Source of the DNA: Apostichopus japonicus
Taxonomy: Eukaryota > Echinodermata > Holothuroidea > Aspidochirotida > Stichopodidae
Reading direction: 5' to 3'
NCBI RefSeq assembly: GCF_037975245.1
Contig: NC_092572.1
Span: 31,159,989-31,223,988, forward strand
DNA length: 64,000 bases
Positions 45,800-57,660 of this stretch are shown here, piece by piece. How positions within the stretch are numbered: the first letter of the stretch is position 1; each line of letters opens with the position of its first letter. A model generated the notes under the pieces. It did not search any database, was not told the origin of the DNA, and saw only the letters and a program-made list of their open reading frames with translations. Both the position numbers and the translations under genes were made by a program.

Positions 45800-46250
45800 T
45801 TTAATTGTATACCATAGAGACAATGTGTATCCTGAACTTACTTGAAGCTAGCGAACAGGGTCAACCCACCAAATAGCAAAATTAATACATAAATTATCCG
45901 AATTGAAGCTGGCGAATGTTGTACAGTAGACCTATTAGGCATATGTTTTAGAGTATTTCAAAACCATACGAAGTTTTGTATGGTGGAGTATAAGAATCGC
46001 GAGATACAATTTCTCAATTTGACAAGGAAACGTGGTAAATATGACTGATTAAAGGTCAATTTTGACCGAAAGTTTTAGGTCACTCACAAATTACAAGAAT
46101 ACATGAAAATAAGAGTGCGACAGTCGGAAAAATTAGAGTGTAACAGTCAGAATTTCCGACTGTGGCACTCAAATTTTCCAACTATCGTCAGTTTTACCAA
46201 GATTAGGGTCTGAGACACCCCCACCCCCCCCCCCTCTAGCGACGTCCATG
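45800..46250 (+). repeat. repeat A, copy 3
   Basis: Contains GCTAGCGAACAGGGTCAACC, CGAAGTTTTGTATGGTGGAG, a degraded hairpin at 46112-46170 and a terminal CGACGTCCATG. It preserves the stretch that is interrupted in copy 1. Confidence 0.75.
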
Positions 46251-47440
46251 GTCATTGTCTATCATTTGCTTTGAATACCCAGAACCAGACCAAATACACC
46301 CTCACCTGTGCGTAATTAAAGTAAATTAGTCATTATTTCCGATAAAAAAAATCGTTTCTTGTTTTCTAAATCAGAGCCAAACCTAACTTCATATTACAAA
46401 CGATTTAAACTTTGTATCAAACGAACTATGTCACGCTAATGAAATTAATCATCGTTCATTGTTTTACGTAATTCAAGGGTGTTAAGTACATATACCGCCA
46501 ATAGTTTGGTCTAAATAATCTCTTCACTAAATAGCAAACTTTTTGCATGAAGATATAATGTCCAGGCTAGTACAATTATTGTAGATTTGATTTCCATTGA
46601 TATGTTTAAAGCACCACTGTAGTTTATACCTACCTCTATTTTTTCCTTTTTCTCTTCAAAATTTCTTGACCAATTTTCATAATTCCTTTAATTATCAGAA
46701 TTGATTATACCACTATTGAATATAAATTGCTGTCATGGTCAAAATATAAATCCCTTGGTTTATATTTAATAGTACCGTTATAAAATAATTGATGATATTT
46801 TTAATCCTTTTACAGGGATTAAGCAGCAACCATTAACGCATGCGCGAATTTAAGGACATTTCCCCTTCTTTGCTCATATACTGCTTCTAAAGAATTTGAT
46901 ATATTATTGATGTTATATGATTGAACCATCGATAATATGACGTTGTTGAAGTATCAAACTTATTTGCAAATCAATATCAGAGAGATCCTATAGCAACAGT
47001 GTTCCATCAGCGTTATCTATAAAAACAGAACATACATATCTCTAAGCGTATCCCAATATAGACTTACATAGGCTTGTAATCACTGGATTTAGTTGACAGT
47101 GGTAATTATCGAACGTTATTTCAATTTTGATGATGACAGCAGTTATGATGATTAATTCCTGTTCAGTTTAATTTATTTAATTTTCCTTTTTAATCATGAC
47201 ATTATTATTGTTAAAAATTATGCTCGTGGTGCAAAGATATGTCGGCCGTATTTTCACGGCGTTCGTTTAAAGTCTTCTCGCTGGTACCTTCGGTTCTATT
47301 TCTCTTACGTAACTCAATATAATGACTGCAATTGCGAGTTCATCACTAAGACTAAAATGAGGTGCAGCGCTATAGGGTTGAGAACGTGACTGCTGGTGGA
47401 AGAGGATTGTATAGCTATCAATGATATCAGTTTTACGTCA
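46251..47440. other. gene-free spacer
   Basis: AT-rich, nothing recognised. Confidence 0.4.
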
Positions 47441-47448
47441 TATTATTA

Positions 47449-47580
47449 CTTTCATCAATGGGATAATCTTACTTCGTTTCCAGTCATTAGGAATGTATCC
47501 ACTTTTATAACACTCAATGTTATAAAAGTGGAATCATTCCTAATGACTATAACGAAGTAAGATTATCCCATTGATGAAAA
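47449..47580. repeat. hairpin with about 62-bp arms at the LINE 5' end
   Basis: TTTCATCAATGGGATAATCT...CCACTTTTATAAC is followed by a 7-base loop and then the inverted copy, nearly perfect. The right arm continues in frame into the LINE reading frame (SKIIPLMKMPHP). Confidence 0.85.
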
Positions 47581-48870
47581 TGCCTCACCCAGTGGAAAAG
47601 AAGGACTACCGGCCCATTGTTTTGACTAGTGTCATTATGAAATGTTTCGAGAAGCTTATTCGCACTGATACCATAGAATGTATTCCATTATTGGATATGT
47701 ATCAGTTCGCATACCGCAGTGGAATATCAACTGTGGATGCGTGTTTGCTGTTGGATACAGTTCTACGCCAACATGTGGACACTGTCGGTAATTTTGCCAG
47801 GGATTGTTTTATGGGCTTTAGCTCCGCATTTAACACTCTTAGCAATTCGAACTTACTTCGTACGTTAGATGCTCATGTAAACAAGAACATCATTTCATTG
47901 CTGTATCACTATTTATTCAACAGAACTCAATATGTATACTGTGATGGGGATCATGGGGTCAGCAGTGAATATATTGTCACTAATACTGGTGTCCCACAAG
48001 GGTGTTGTTTATCACCTTTGCTGTTTGCCGTTTATACTGATTCCTTGTCCACACTTTATGAAAATGTTTACATTACAAAATATGCAGATGATACGGATAT
48101 TGTTGGTTTGTGTAATGATAAATATCCACAGAGCATTGTCAATTACCACACAGCTATTGCGGAGACTGTAGCGTGGTGTAAAAACCAATTACCTATTTAT
48201 TAACAGCTCCAAGACCAAGGAATTAATTGTTGATTTCCGTTCAGTTCAGATGCATGATCCAGTTATAATTAATGATAGTGAGGTTGAGATTGTGTCAGAT
48301 TTTAAATATTTAGGACTCATTTTTAATCATACTCTCACTTGGGACTCTCATATAGGCTCAACACTTGCGAAAATAAAGCAGCGGCTATATTTTATTTATA
48401 GGTTGGGAGGATTTGGTCTAGAATATGAGCAACAGCTTTGGCTCTTCCGTTCCATGGTGCTTTCACTCATGGTCTATTGTGCTCCTGTGTGGCTCTCTTC
48501 CTGTTTCAAGACACAACTCAATTTGATTAACAGACATTTCAGAAAGTTTTATTCTGTAGATGATCATTACATTGAAGATATTGTACTTCAGTATGTAAGA
48601 GGGATTTTGAGTGATCCTGACCAACCTCTCCATAAGTATAATACCACTCCACGTAGGTTGTGTACCCTACCTCGTATGCGTACTGAACGCTTTAGACATT
48701 CTTTTTTTACCGAGGAGTATAAAGCTTTTGAATTGTCACATTACTAGATGAAATTTTTATCATAGTTTTGTATATATATTTTGCATATTTTTAAGCTGCG
48801 GATTCCATTTTATTATGTCTTCATTTTATGATTGATATCAATAAATTTTACTTTACTTTACTTTATTATC
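47520..48870 (+). pseudogene. 5'-truncated CR1/L2/Rex1-like LINE reverse transcriptase
   Basis: Reverse transcriptase reading frame 47571-48203, then a frameshift (after AWCKNQLPIY) and a second frame to 48747. Motifs in order: KKDYRPIVLTSVIMKCFEKL, YQFAYRSGISTVDACLLLD, DCFMGFSSAFNTLS (position of the first catalytic Asp, which is degraded: F-M-G instead of F-D-), TGVPQGCCLSPLLFAVY, KYADDTDIVGL (catalytic YADD), and after the shift SKTKELIVDFR and SDFKYLGLIFN. The 3' end carries repeated TTTAC (about 48847-48866), a typical short-repeat tail. The endonuclease domain is absent. The copy is inactive. Confidence 0.85.
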
Positions 48871-49432
48871 AGCATATTTTATAGTCTTTGCTTGCGAATG
48901 CTTCTTTCTTGGATGAAGTTCGTACGTATGTTTTTTTTTAGGAAACTTTTTCATAAATTTGCAAAGGGTCGTCAAACCACTGTCCCGTTGACCTCCTCCA
49001 TATAAGTACACTCGTTTACTAAATTACTTTAAAAACAGTAAGTCATAAATTACAGGCTTCATACTTGAAAGAAGTTGTTACTTTTTGAACTTTTCATTCT
49101 TTACAACTAAAGATAAAAAAAGCTATTTCCTCGGGTGTTTATTGCAGCCAACGCTGTGCAACAACGAAGTTCCTATATACTTAATCTGTAGATAGAAAAC
49201 CACATGATGACATTTGCTATTTGTGATCTAGAAATAACTTATACTTGCCAAAACAAATATAATGTGTGTTTTAACTACAAATATATTGGCCTAATATCGA
49301 TATCCGTATTCATTACACCCATTCTCTTGTTAAATATCATAATTCCCTTTACGTTAAATACTAAACGATTTAGTTAAAGATGATTTGTAAACTACGTTTA
49401 AATGAAACTTAAACGAATTTACACGAAACTGT
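48871..49432. other. gene-free spacer
   Basis: Nothing recognised. Confidence 0.4.
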
Positions 49433-49440
49433 GTTCCAAC

Positions 49441-51151
49441 CAGTGGCGTCGCCAAGGGGGGCCGGGGGGGGGGGGGGGGTGGGGGCACGTGCCCCCCTGG
49501 AAAACCTAGTGCCCCCCGAGTGCCCCCCCATCTGAGATTTGGGTTGGTAAAAAAATATATATATATTTTGTTATATTCAACTTCCATCATCTGAGTTGGT
49601 TTTTCATAAGGACAAAGAAGCACAGCAATTCGTATTTTCTTCAAATGAGCTGCGAAAAAATGAAAAAGTTTATTCTTGAACGTCGGGTATCGAAGTCGTA
49701 ACCCGCGCCATCACAACATGTGTCGATATTTACATTGAATGTGTCAGTGCTCACGCCATACCAGCGGATATACACGTCCGCTTCGCGAGCTACATGACTG
49801 TGAGAAGGGAGGGTACTGCAATGTGTTGCCTTGGTCTGAGGTTGACAGGTTAGGAGCTTACGAAATATGAGAATGTGAGGGTCCGCAGGCACCATACTTG
49901 CCTATATTTGTGGACCCATATATTAACCCTGTTGTGTAGGGGGTGCAGAGGTCATTTGAGGTCAGATGCTTGCAGGAACAAATGGCGAATGTTCACACCT
50001 GCATACTGAGCCATACTCGGTGTGTGATCAAACGTTGGATTGCATGGTGAGATCCCTGATAGGAGCCAATAACGATGCTGGAACCTGTTACATAATGGGC
50101 GAAAACGAGAAGGACAAGAAAGGAGTCGGGGTCATGCACACATTAATTCAACAAATGTAGGTTCTATTGATATAGGGTTAGGCATAATATCGACAGCATG
50201 TGGTTCATATCCTCTGCAAAACTCTGCGGCTTGTTAAAATCATTACCTCAAAAATAGCAATTTCTTCAGATATCTTCAGATCGAATTTAGCATCAAATGT
50301 GGCAGCATTTTGAATCTAGCCCATCCTCCGTATGCGAAAATTTTCCAAAGGGGAGGGGGCAGTGGCGGCGGAACCGGGGGGCTGGGGGGCTCAGCCCCCC
50401 AATGAAAAAGTTGAGGGGGCAAATGCATGATAAGCCCCCCCCCCCAATATTTACCAAGGCTCCGAAACGTGCATCTGCCCATTTTTCAATGCATACTTGT
50501 CGATCTGTCCGATGCACACGTATACTATACAGGTGTAATAATTTTAGTAAATGCAGGGGGGACCCTCGGCCCGTCCCCTGGCTATAGACCACATTGTCAC
50601 CCCAACCGCGTCTTCACGCCCCGTGAAAAGTGGAAGCAGTGAGTGAGTGCCGGTGAGCGCAACACAACTTCGTCTTAGGCCAATGACTTGCTTCATTTCA
50701 GCCAGTTCTCCAACATCCCCTTACTACACTCAAAAAACGTCTTTGCGAATACACTACGAGTAATAGAGTACTCTCTTAAAACACCATCGAATATACAAAT
50801 TACAATGTTTTTACAGACTTTTACGTGCAATGTGAGAAATTGCAGGCTTGAGACCCATATTTTAGGGCTAGGTATTAGCAGCATAAAACACTCGGAAGTG
50901 CCGTTTCCGGCCATCTGGGGGTTTGAAAAACCCAAAATTTTCTTGTACCCTCCGCGCCAACCGATGGTGGCACTCCGCTTAGATAGTCTCAACACATTAG
51001 CCCCCCCCCCCCAATAATTTTCCCGTTCCGCCGCGCCTGGAGGGGTACCCCCTCCCCTTAGACCCCTCCCCCAGGACGGCGATCCGTATCCATCAAATGC
51101 TGGTGCCCCCTGTGCCCCCCCACCAGACTGAAAAGTCTGGTAACGCCACTG
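49441..51151. mobile_element. hAT-type element holding a nested element
   Basis: Ends CAGTGGCGTCGCCAAGG and (from right) CAGTGGCGTTACCAG. Perfect 8-bp target duplication GTTCCAAC (49433-49440, 51152-51159). The native element is about 1.03 kb. No transposase was recognised. Confidence 0.85.
50360..51039. mobile_element. 680-bp hAT-type element, nested
   Basis: Ends CAGTGGCGGCGGAACCGG and CAGGCGCGGCGGAACGG. Full-length, uninterrupted counterpart of 12827-13909. It inserted in an AAAGGGGAGGGG tract shared with the 43.5-kb MITE. It carries cassette B at 50890-50988. Confidence 0.85.
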
Positions 51152-51484
51152 GTTCCAACGACACAGTAAATAGTTTATCACAGCATGAAAGCAAGTTCTG
51201 GATGAATAGAAGTGGAATAAAAAGAAGAATATGATACATGAAGTAATAATTTAATATTGGAAGTACGTTGTGACTAATCCGAATGGTTTCAAGTTTCTAG
51301 ATCTGTTGTAAATCTTTATTTTAGAGGGCGCTCGACATTTTCCCTAGGTCAGTCTCTGCGCGGAAGTTATTTTGGAAATACTTCCGTAGTATCTTAACAT
51401 TAGCATTTCTTTTTCATGTTTGCCCTTTTTTTTTCTTCCGCCGAGATTAAAACTAACAAGTGCGGTTACGAGCATTTAAACCTG

Positions 51485-51745
51485 CTGTAGTTGTTAAATA
51501 TAATCAGATATTGTCATATATACACGAACTAGCTTTAAAACTGCTGTTGTTGGTAAATATAATCTGATAGTGTCATATATATACGAACTAGCTTTAAACC
51601 TGCTGTTGTTGGTAAATATAATCTGATAATGTCATATATACACGAGCTAGCTTTAAACCTGCTGTGATTAGTAGATATAATCTGATAGTGTCATATATAC
51701 ACGAACTAGCTTTAAACCTGCTGTTATTGGTAAATATAATCCTAT
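51485..51745. repeat. 59-bp minisatellite, first block
   Basis: About 4.5 units of CTGATAGTGTCATATATACA...GAACTAGCTTTAAACCTGC...TGTTGTTGGTAAATATAAT. Confidence 0.9.
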
Positions 51746-52526
51746 TCAACCGATTGCCCTTTAATGAACACATGCTTTTAGAAAAACATTACTCGAGATA
51801 GGAATACACTAGAGAGCTTCCCATAGCTTTATTTTGCACATAAGACAGCCTGCATCAATAAACAACCTTTTTCCGAGGGGGTCACAGGGACTTTTTTTTT
51901 TTTTTTTTCTTCAAAGATTTGTTTACATTCAAAACACCGGTCGTTTTGACCTTTTTTTCAAAAAAATCGTGAGAACAGTGAAAAATGTCAGTCAACTGAC
52001 CCTATCTTATACAACTATCTAATACATACAAGGAATCAAATCAGGAGCCTCAGAGGCATATGTAGAGAGATGGCTCTATATTTGGGGAAAATATGTCAAA
52101 AAATAACGTTTTTCGGTCTATGTTAAGGCCAAAAAACGGTCAACTTTCTGAAAATATTTCTCCCGAATGCCTCACCCTACAGAAAAGATTTTTAGCTCTC
52201 CAGAAGCGCCACACTGAAATTCAACTCTACATAGAAACAATTAAGCAATAGCGCCTTCACTTTGTGAGTAATCCCTAGCAATTCAACTCGAGCATTTCTA
52301 CGGTATAGAATTTCGGTCAACCACAGTTGATATGCTTGCGTCGTTAGGGTCAATGCAATCACTCACGTAAATGAAACGGTAACTATTTAGCACATATTAT
52401 CATGGCTAAATACTGCTAAGAGGCGTTAGACCTTCTTTTTATGGGCAATTTGACCATCAAGCCTTTGGAGAAGAAGATTCTGACGATGAAATTCTGAAAT
52501 TCTGATACGGTAAGCCGCATACTGTA

Positions 52527-52955
52527 TGCACACTAGCTTTAAAACTGCTGTTGTTGGTAAATATAATCTGATAGTGTCATATATATACGAACTAGCTTTA
52601 AACCTGCTGTTGTTGGTAAATATAATCTGATAATGTCATATATACACGAACTAGCTTTAAACCTGCTGTTATTGGTAAATATAATCTGATAGTGTCATAT
52701 ATACACGAACTAGCTTTAAACCTGCTGTTGTTGGTAAATATAATCTGATAGTGTCATATATACACAAACTAGCTTTTAAACTGCTGTTGTTGGTAAATAT
52801 AATCTGGTAGTGTCATATATACACGAACTAGCTTTAAACTGCTGTTATTGGTAAATATAATCTGATAATGTCATATATACACGAACTAGCTTTTAAACTG
52901 CTGTTGTTGGTAAATATAATCTGATAGTGTCATATATACACGAACTAGCTTTAAG
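52527..52955. repeat. 59-bp minisatellite, second block
   Basis: About seven units of the same 59-bp repeat, in the same orientation. The 780 bp between the two blocks do not contain the unit. Confidence 0.9.
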
Positions 52956-52962
52956 GAGAGAA

Positions 52963-54362
52963 AAATATCATCATTATTTGATTCCAGAGTCCAGATAGTC
53001 AGCTCACGCATGCACGGTAAAGAGGCTCATAGTTATCAGTAATCACGTCGTATGGCCCTGGTTTTCCATTTAATTTTAATTGTTTTGCTTGGTGGTACCA
53101 ATGTTTAGTCTAATTATCTTGGTGAATATTGCGGCATTGGAAAGGAGACGTACGGGTAGGAGTATCCCCCTATCATTTAATACGTTAACGTCATTACGGG
53201 TGCTTAGTTTTTACAGTAAAAGTTCATGTTCAAGATCATTCATTTTTCACTACATTAATCGCCAATATTTCTTTTTCTCTCAATTTTGGGTGAACCTACC
53301 AAGCATTTACAACCATAAAAAGTGTCAAGTTTCAATACCCGGTTATTAGGGGAAATGACGTGTGATATCACATATATTCTAAGTTACAGGATGTGATATA
53401 TCTAACAATCATAGTGTAAACATGAACTGAAGGTCTGTATTGTTTTACAGTCTGCAATAATATTTCTTCACGGAGCATGAAAGTAAACGAAAAGCTGTGT
53501 ATAGACATTTTAGTTTGTTAATTGCTTTGCATTCCAGACAAAGCTTGCTTTAAATTCAAGAACTACCAGTTCAATACGGTTCAATGTAGTACATAACTGT
53601 GATAAAGCAGGTCGGATGTTCCGTACCTGAGTGAGGGCAGTGTACAATTCATTTGTTGTCAACTCTTTGAGATAAAACAGACTGAGGCATACCACGGTTG
53701 CAAATATCGATATTTCTTGCATAAACATGACTGACTGTTGTTATCCATTGGCTCAAAATGTTGGAACGAACACTTGGTGACCCTGGATATTGGAGGTTCC
53801 TCGATATTGGGGGTCCCTGGATATTGCTGTCCCTGTTCAGTGGACTGCCTGATCCTCCTATTGCTACGCCTATGCGTCGGCATACAAATTCACCCTGCGT
53901 GTTTGATGCTTGTTAGTGTTGTGCTTTTACGCCATCGTGAAAGTTTATTATATACCATAACTTGCTTAATCGTGTGCGTCTGTCGACCTAAATTGAAGAC
54001 GTACGACTTCTTCGGTCTAAGTGGCCGCTGTCTCACGGAATAACAACTTTAACTTATTTTCTCGAAAAAGGAGAATAAAACTTGAAACTAGTCAGATCAA
54101 GAACAAAAAAAAGGTATTAGTCTATTGCATTATCTCATACATATTATGCAGTAATACAATGTATGCTATTACACGAACACGGGGCGACCAGCGTGCCATA
54201 AGTCCTGAAATCTACAAGAGTGATTTAGATCGGCTTCTGGCAGTCTCTCCCAATCTCATTGAAGCAATTGAGAACACTAGGATGAATGATGAACGATAAT
54301 CTTACTATGTGGAATATATATTGTGGAACCACGTGACCTTTGTTCGTTCTCCTAGGGGCGGC
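52963..54362. repeat. segmental duplicate, copy 1 (left part)
   Basis: Aligns with 60830-61870: CAGCTCACGCATGCA, TCATTACGGGTGCTTAGTT, GCATACAAATTCACCCTGCG, GACTTCTTCGGTCTAAGTG and the GGCGGCGGAAG junction. It continues at 57309 after the nested stack. Confidence 0.7.
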
Positions 54363-55012
54363 GGAAGTCAGGGGCGTATCCAGGATTTTCCACTGGGGGG
54401 GGCGTCAGGCATGAATGATCGCCGTCCTGGGGGATGGGTCTAAGGGGAGGGGTGGACAATTTTTGCTTTCGAAGAAGGGCTGAAATGCAAAATGGTGCCA
54501 TATGCATGGGCGGCGATCCGAACTTCCGAGTGGGGGGGGGGATATGACCTTGTTGACTATCTAAGCGTAGCGCCACCATGGTTGGCGCGAAGCGTATAAG
54601 AAAATTTTGGGATTAACAAACCCTCTAGATGACCGGAAACGGCACTTCCCGAGGTTTCCAAGCGGCATATACCCAACTTTAAAATAGGGATGTCATGTCC
54701 GAAATATCTCATAATCAGGATCCAAAATCCTTTTTTTTTTAATTTCGGGTGTTATTTTGGGAAAATTGCCCCTGTCAATCTTGTTTCAGGCGCAACGTTA
54801 GAATGTTCGAGAGCTCTTTTATATTATTCGATGAAGAAAATGGCCTCATGCAGGCTATTATAGGCCTATACACATGCAATACACAATTACACATAGTTAC
54901 ATTCCTAGGTACCGATTGCTAGGGCATCCAGGTGAAACGTGTATTAAGCATTACCCAGGTAACCATAGGCGTACGAGGCGGGGGGCAGGGGGGCAGACTG
55001 CCCCCCCCAAAT

Positions 55013-55071
55013 ATCCAGAGGACAAGAAATTGGGGCAAAAAGCTTGAAAAATTCGGGCAGCCTAAGAGGAG

Positions 55072-55130
<59 letters not shown>

Positions 55131-55166
55131 TCTCCCCTTAGGCTGCCCGAATTTCTTGTCCTCTGG

Positions 55167-55168
<2 letters not shown>
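55013..55168. repeat. hairpin with TA loop
   Basis: CCAGAGGACAAGAAATTG...CGGGCAGCCTAAGAGGAG is mirrored at 55130-55168 around an A-run, TA-tract, T-run centre. The outward (TA)n follows. Confidence 0.85.
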
Positions 55169-55229
<61 letters not shown>

Positions 55230-55400
55230 TGCAGTAGATTGCCCGAATCTTTTTTGCCCGACAATTCCATGATTTTCTTTATTTAGCATCATGATGCCCG
55301 AATATTTCCGTGTAACACCACCGTAAGCGCAGTTCATCTGGGCTACCACGCTTTTTGCACGATCAATTTTTTTTCTAACTAGTCAATTGTATACTTGGAC

Positions 55401-56022
55401 CAAGGGCGGCGGAACCGGGGGGTGGGGGGGCAGGTTAAAACTGTGCCTTTTTTCTACATAAAAATTGAGGTGCCTCAAGTTAGCAAGAGGCCAGGGAACC
55501 AGAATGAACACTCGGGAAGGGCCGTTTCCTGCCATCTGAGGGGTTTGTAAAACCAAAAATTTTCTAGTACGCTCCGCGCCAACCGATGGTTGCGCTCCGC
55601 TCAGATAGTCGTGCATACAACTTTGCAAATCCTGGCTAAGCCCGTGACTTTTAATGAATTTCTGTGGGTCAAACTCAAAGCTATTTCGATTGGAAAAAAT
55701 TTGTTAAGATATGAACAAGAAAAAAACTCTAATTCGGAAGATTCCTACATTAGCAACTAGCATGATTTCACCACATTTTGTGTCAAAAGAAAACTTGTTC
55801 CTTGTTTCCCAATTTGCGCATTGGATATTGCAGTGCTAGTATGCATATTTTCCTTGAGGAGGGGGGGGGGGGGCGTTGATGGAGTGATGTGTATACACAA
55901 ATAAGATAATACAATAAGAGTTATAAAGGGTATAACGCTGCATCATTGCAATCGAATTTCTGCAAAGTGCCCTTTGATGTCGGTGCCCCCCCCCCAGATT
56001 AAAAGTGCTTCCGCCGCCCTTG
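55401..56022. mobile_element. nested stack, innermost element
   Basis: Ends CAAGGGCGGCGGAACC and (from right) CAAGGGCGGCGGAAGC. Flanks ACTTGGAC/ACCTGGAC (7 of 8). It contains cassette B at 55511-55609. Confidence 0.85.
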
Positions 56023-57308
56023 ACCTGGACATCCCCAATATGAGTGTATATAAGAAACATTTTCTTTTTCATGGATGGTGAGGAGGGGGGGGGGAGTGCC
56101 TACACGCCTAGAAGTACAGGTTTATCGTATTCTTTTTTATATTTTATACTTTTTTTGTGAGACAAATTGCAGTCTCACCCGACACAGCGACATTATCCCG
56201 CCTACGTGTCGTTGAACAATGTATGTTTTTCTGGAGGTAGCTGAGTACTGTGTTAAAATAATAAATAAGGTAACTAAATAGGAGCTTAAAAAATGTACTG
56301 TCCCATTTTTCCCCTTCAAAGTGATTTTACCATTTTTTCTTCTTCTAATTTACCAAATTTTTGGGGAAGTGTAAATTTCTAAAACGTGAGATTATAAAAT
56401 AAAGAATGTTTAGATGCAACTTGCAAGGACTCAGAAGTGCCGTTTCCGGCAATCTGAGAGGCATTGTGTGCCAAAAATTTTCTTGTACGCTACGCGCCAA
56501 CCGATGGTGGCGCTCCGCTTAGATAGTCACGGGAACTTTCGGGCACAAAAAGTTCTGCCCCCCCCCCAAACTGAAATGGTCCCGTACGCCTTTGCTGGTA
56601 ACATGAGATTCTCAGCTGTTCGAGGGAACATGTACGTCTGTAGGCCTACTATAGGGCCTATATGAATACTATGAGGGTGCATATATGTACTATATCAATA
56701 CCGTGGGCGCAATAATACATTTTGGTGTTATAGGGCCAATGAAGCCTACAGTCAACTATTCTTGCTTTATAAAGACGCTTTATTTGAAAAGATCGCACTC
56801 CGTTTATGGTAGGCGAGAAATGAAGCTAAAAAAGACGATGATGCATAAATGTAGGCATGAAAATATTCTTATCCCTGGCATTTGGTGTGGGGATATGGTG
56901 TATTACATCCCCTCCACCCATTTTCATAGGGGGATATATCCCCCTTCCCCAGGATCGCCGCCCATGGCCATATGTGATCCATTTTTCGACCTTAATAATA
57001 AGCAACATTTCCAGTAAATATGGACACAAAATGCACAATTTAGTATGGCTGGCATGTCACTTAGTGTTTATAGTGATAATACAAACACAATTACCATCTA
57101 TGTTTCTAAAACTATTATGCCGCCGAACTTTGCCAGAACCTTTTTTGGCAAACAAAAAATAAAGCATACGGGAGGGGGGGGGGGTGAGCGATCACCGACA
57201 TCTCACATAAAGGTCGTCATCAACTTTTTTTTTTGCTGCTAATCTTTTTTTTTTGGTGACGGCCAATGGGGGGGCGCGCGCCTGTTGCGCCCCCTGGATA
57301 CGCCCCTG

Positions 57309-57660
57309 GGAAGTGGATTCAATCCTGTGGAGGAGAAGAGGGCGCATACATCGAGGGAAAGTGGGGTTTGCGACATTTATTTGAGTGAAAAACCACGAAG
57401 TTACCTCCAAACTTCCGAGACAAAATATTCTCCGTCCATTCCGTATAGCACAAATTCCAGTTTTGAAATTTGTCTAACAAAAGAGAACTTGTTAATTTCA
57501 CTTGTATGAAACTTTTCAACAAAATGGCCCATGGTAATTAAAAATTATCGTCGTTATTAATAATGGTTAATAAAACTAAAAGGGCTTTTTAATCAACTTA
57601 TGAAATTTGAGAAGGGTACATGTCATTAAAAATGAGCAGTTCTTTTACGTATAGAGGGGC
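57309..57660. repeat. segmental duplicate, copy 1 (right part)
   Basis: Matches 61875-62170: TTTGACAAAAGAGAA-type sequence, ATTCAACAA, AAAGGGCATTTTT-like order. Identity is moderate. Confidence 0.6.

Larger units (their letters stand above)
54964..56594. mobile_element. nested stack, third element
   Basis: Ends CATAGGCGTACGAGGC and (from right) CAAAGGCGTACGGGAC. Flanks CAGGTAAC/CTGGTAAC (7 of 8). It includes a large hairpin at 55013-55168 and TA tracts on the left, and cassette B at 56427-56527 on the right. Confidence 0.75.
54505..56967. mobile_element. nested stack, second element
   Basis: Both ends CATGGGCGGCGATCC (15 of 15). Perfect 8-bp target duplication GCCATATG (54497-54504, 56968-56975). 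It contains cassette B at 54556-54652. Confidence 0.9.
54369..57308. mobile_element. nested stack, outermost element
   Basis: Both ends read CAGGGGCGTATCCAGG (16 of 16). Flanked by GGAAGT on both sides (54363-54368, 57309-57314). The paralogue at 61870 reads GGCGGAAGAGTTTTAAATCC without the insertion. The native length without inner layers is about 0.48 kb. Confidence 0.82.

Noticed and set aside
49966-50160. 64-codon frame inside the 49.4-kb element
   Set aside because: Short, not recognised and not conserved in related elements. It could be a transposase scrap but there is no motif to support it.
53510-53728. Possible coding exon on the minus strand (SQLCTTLNRIELVVL)
   Set aside because: Plausible amino-acid composition, but no convincing acceptor/donor pair and no recognised family. 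The duplicate at 61 kb does not preserve the frame.
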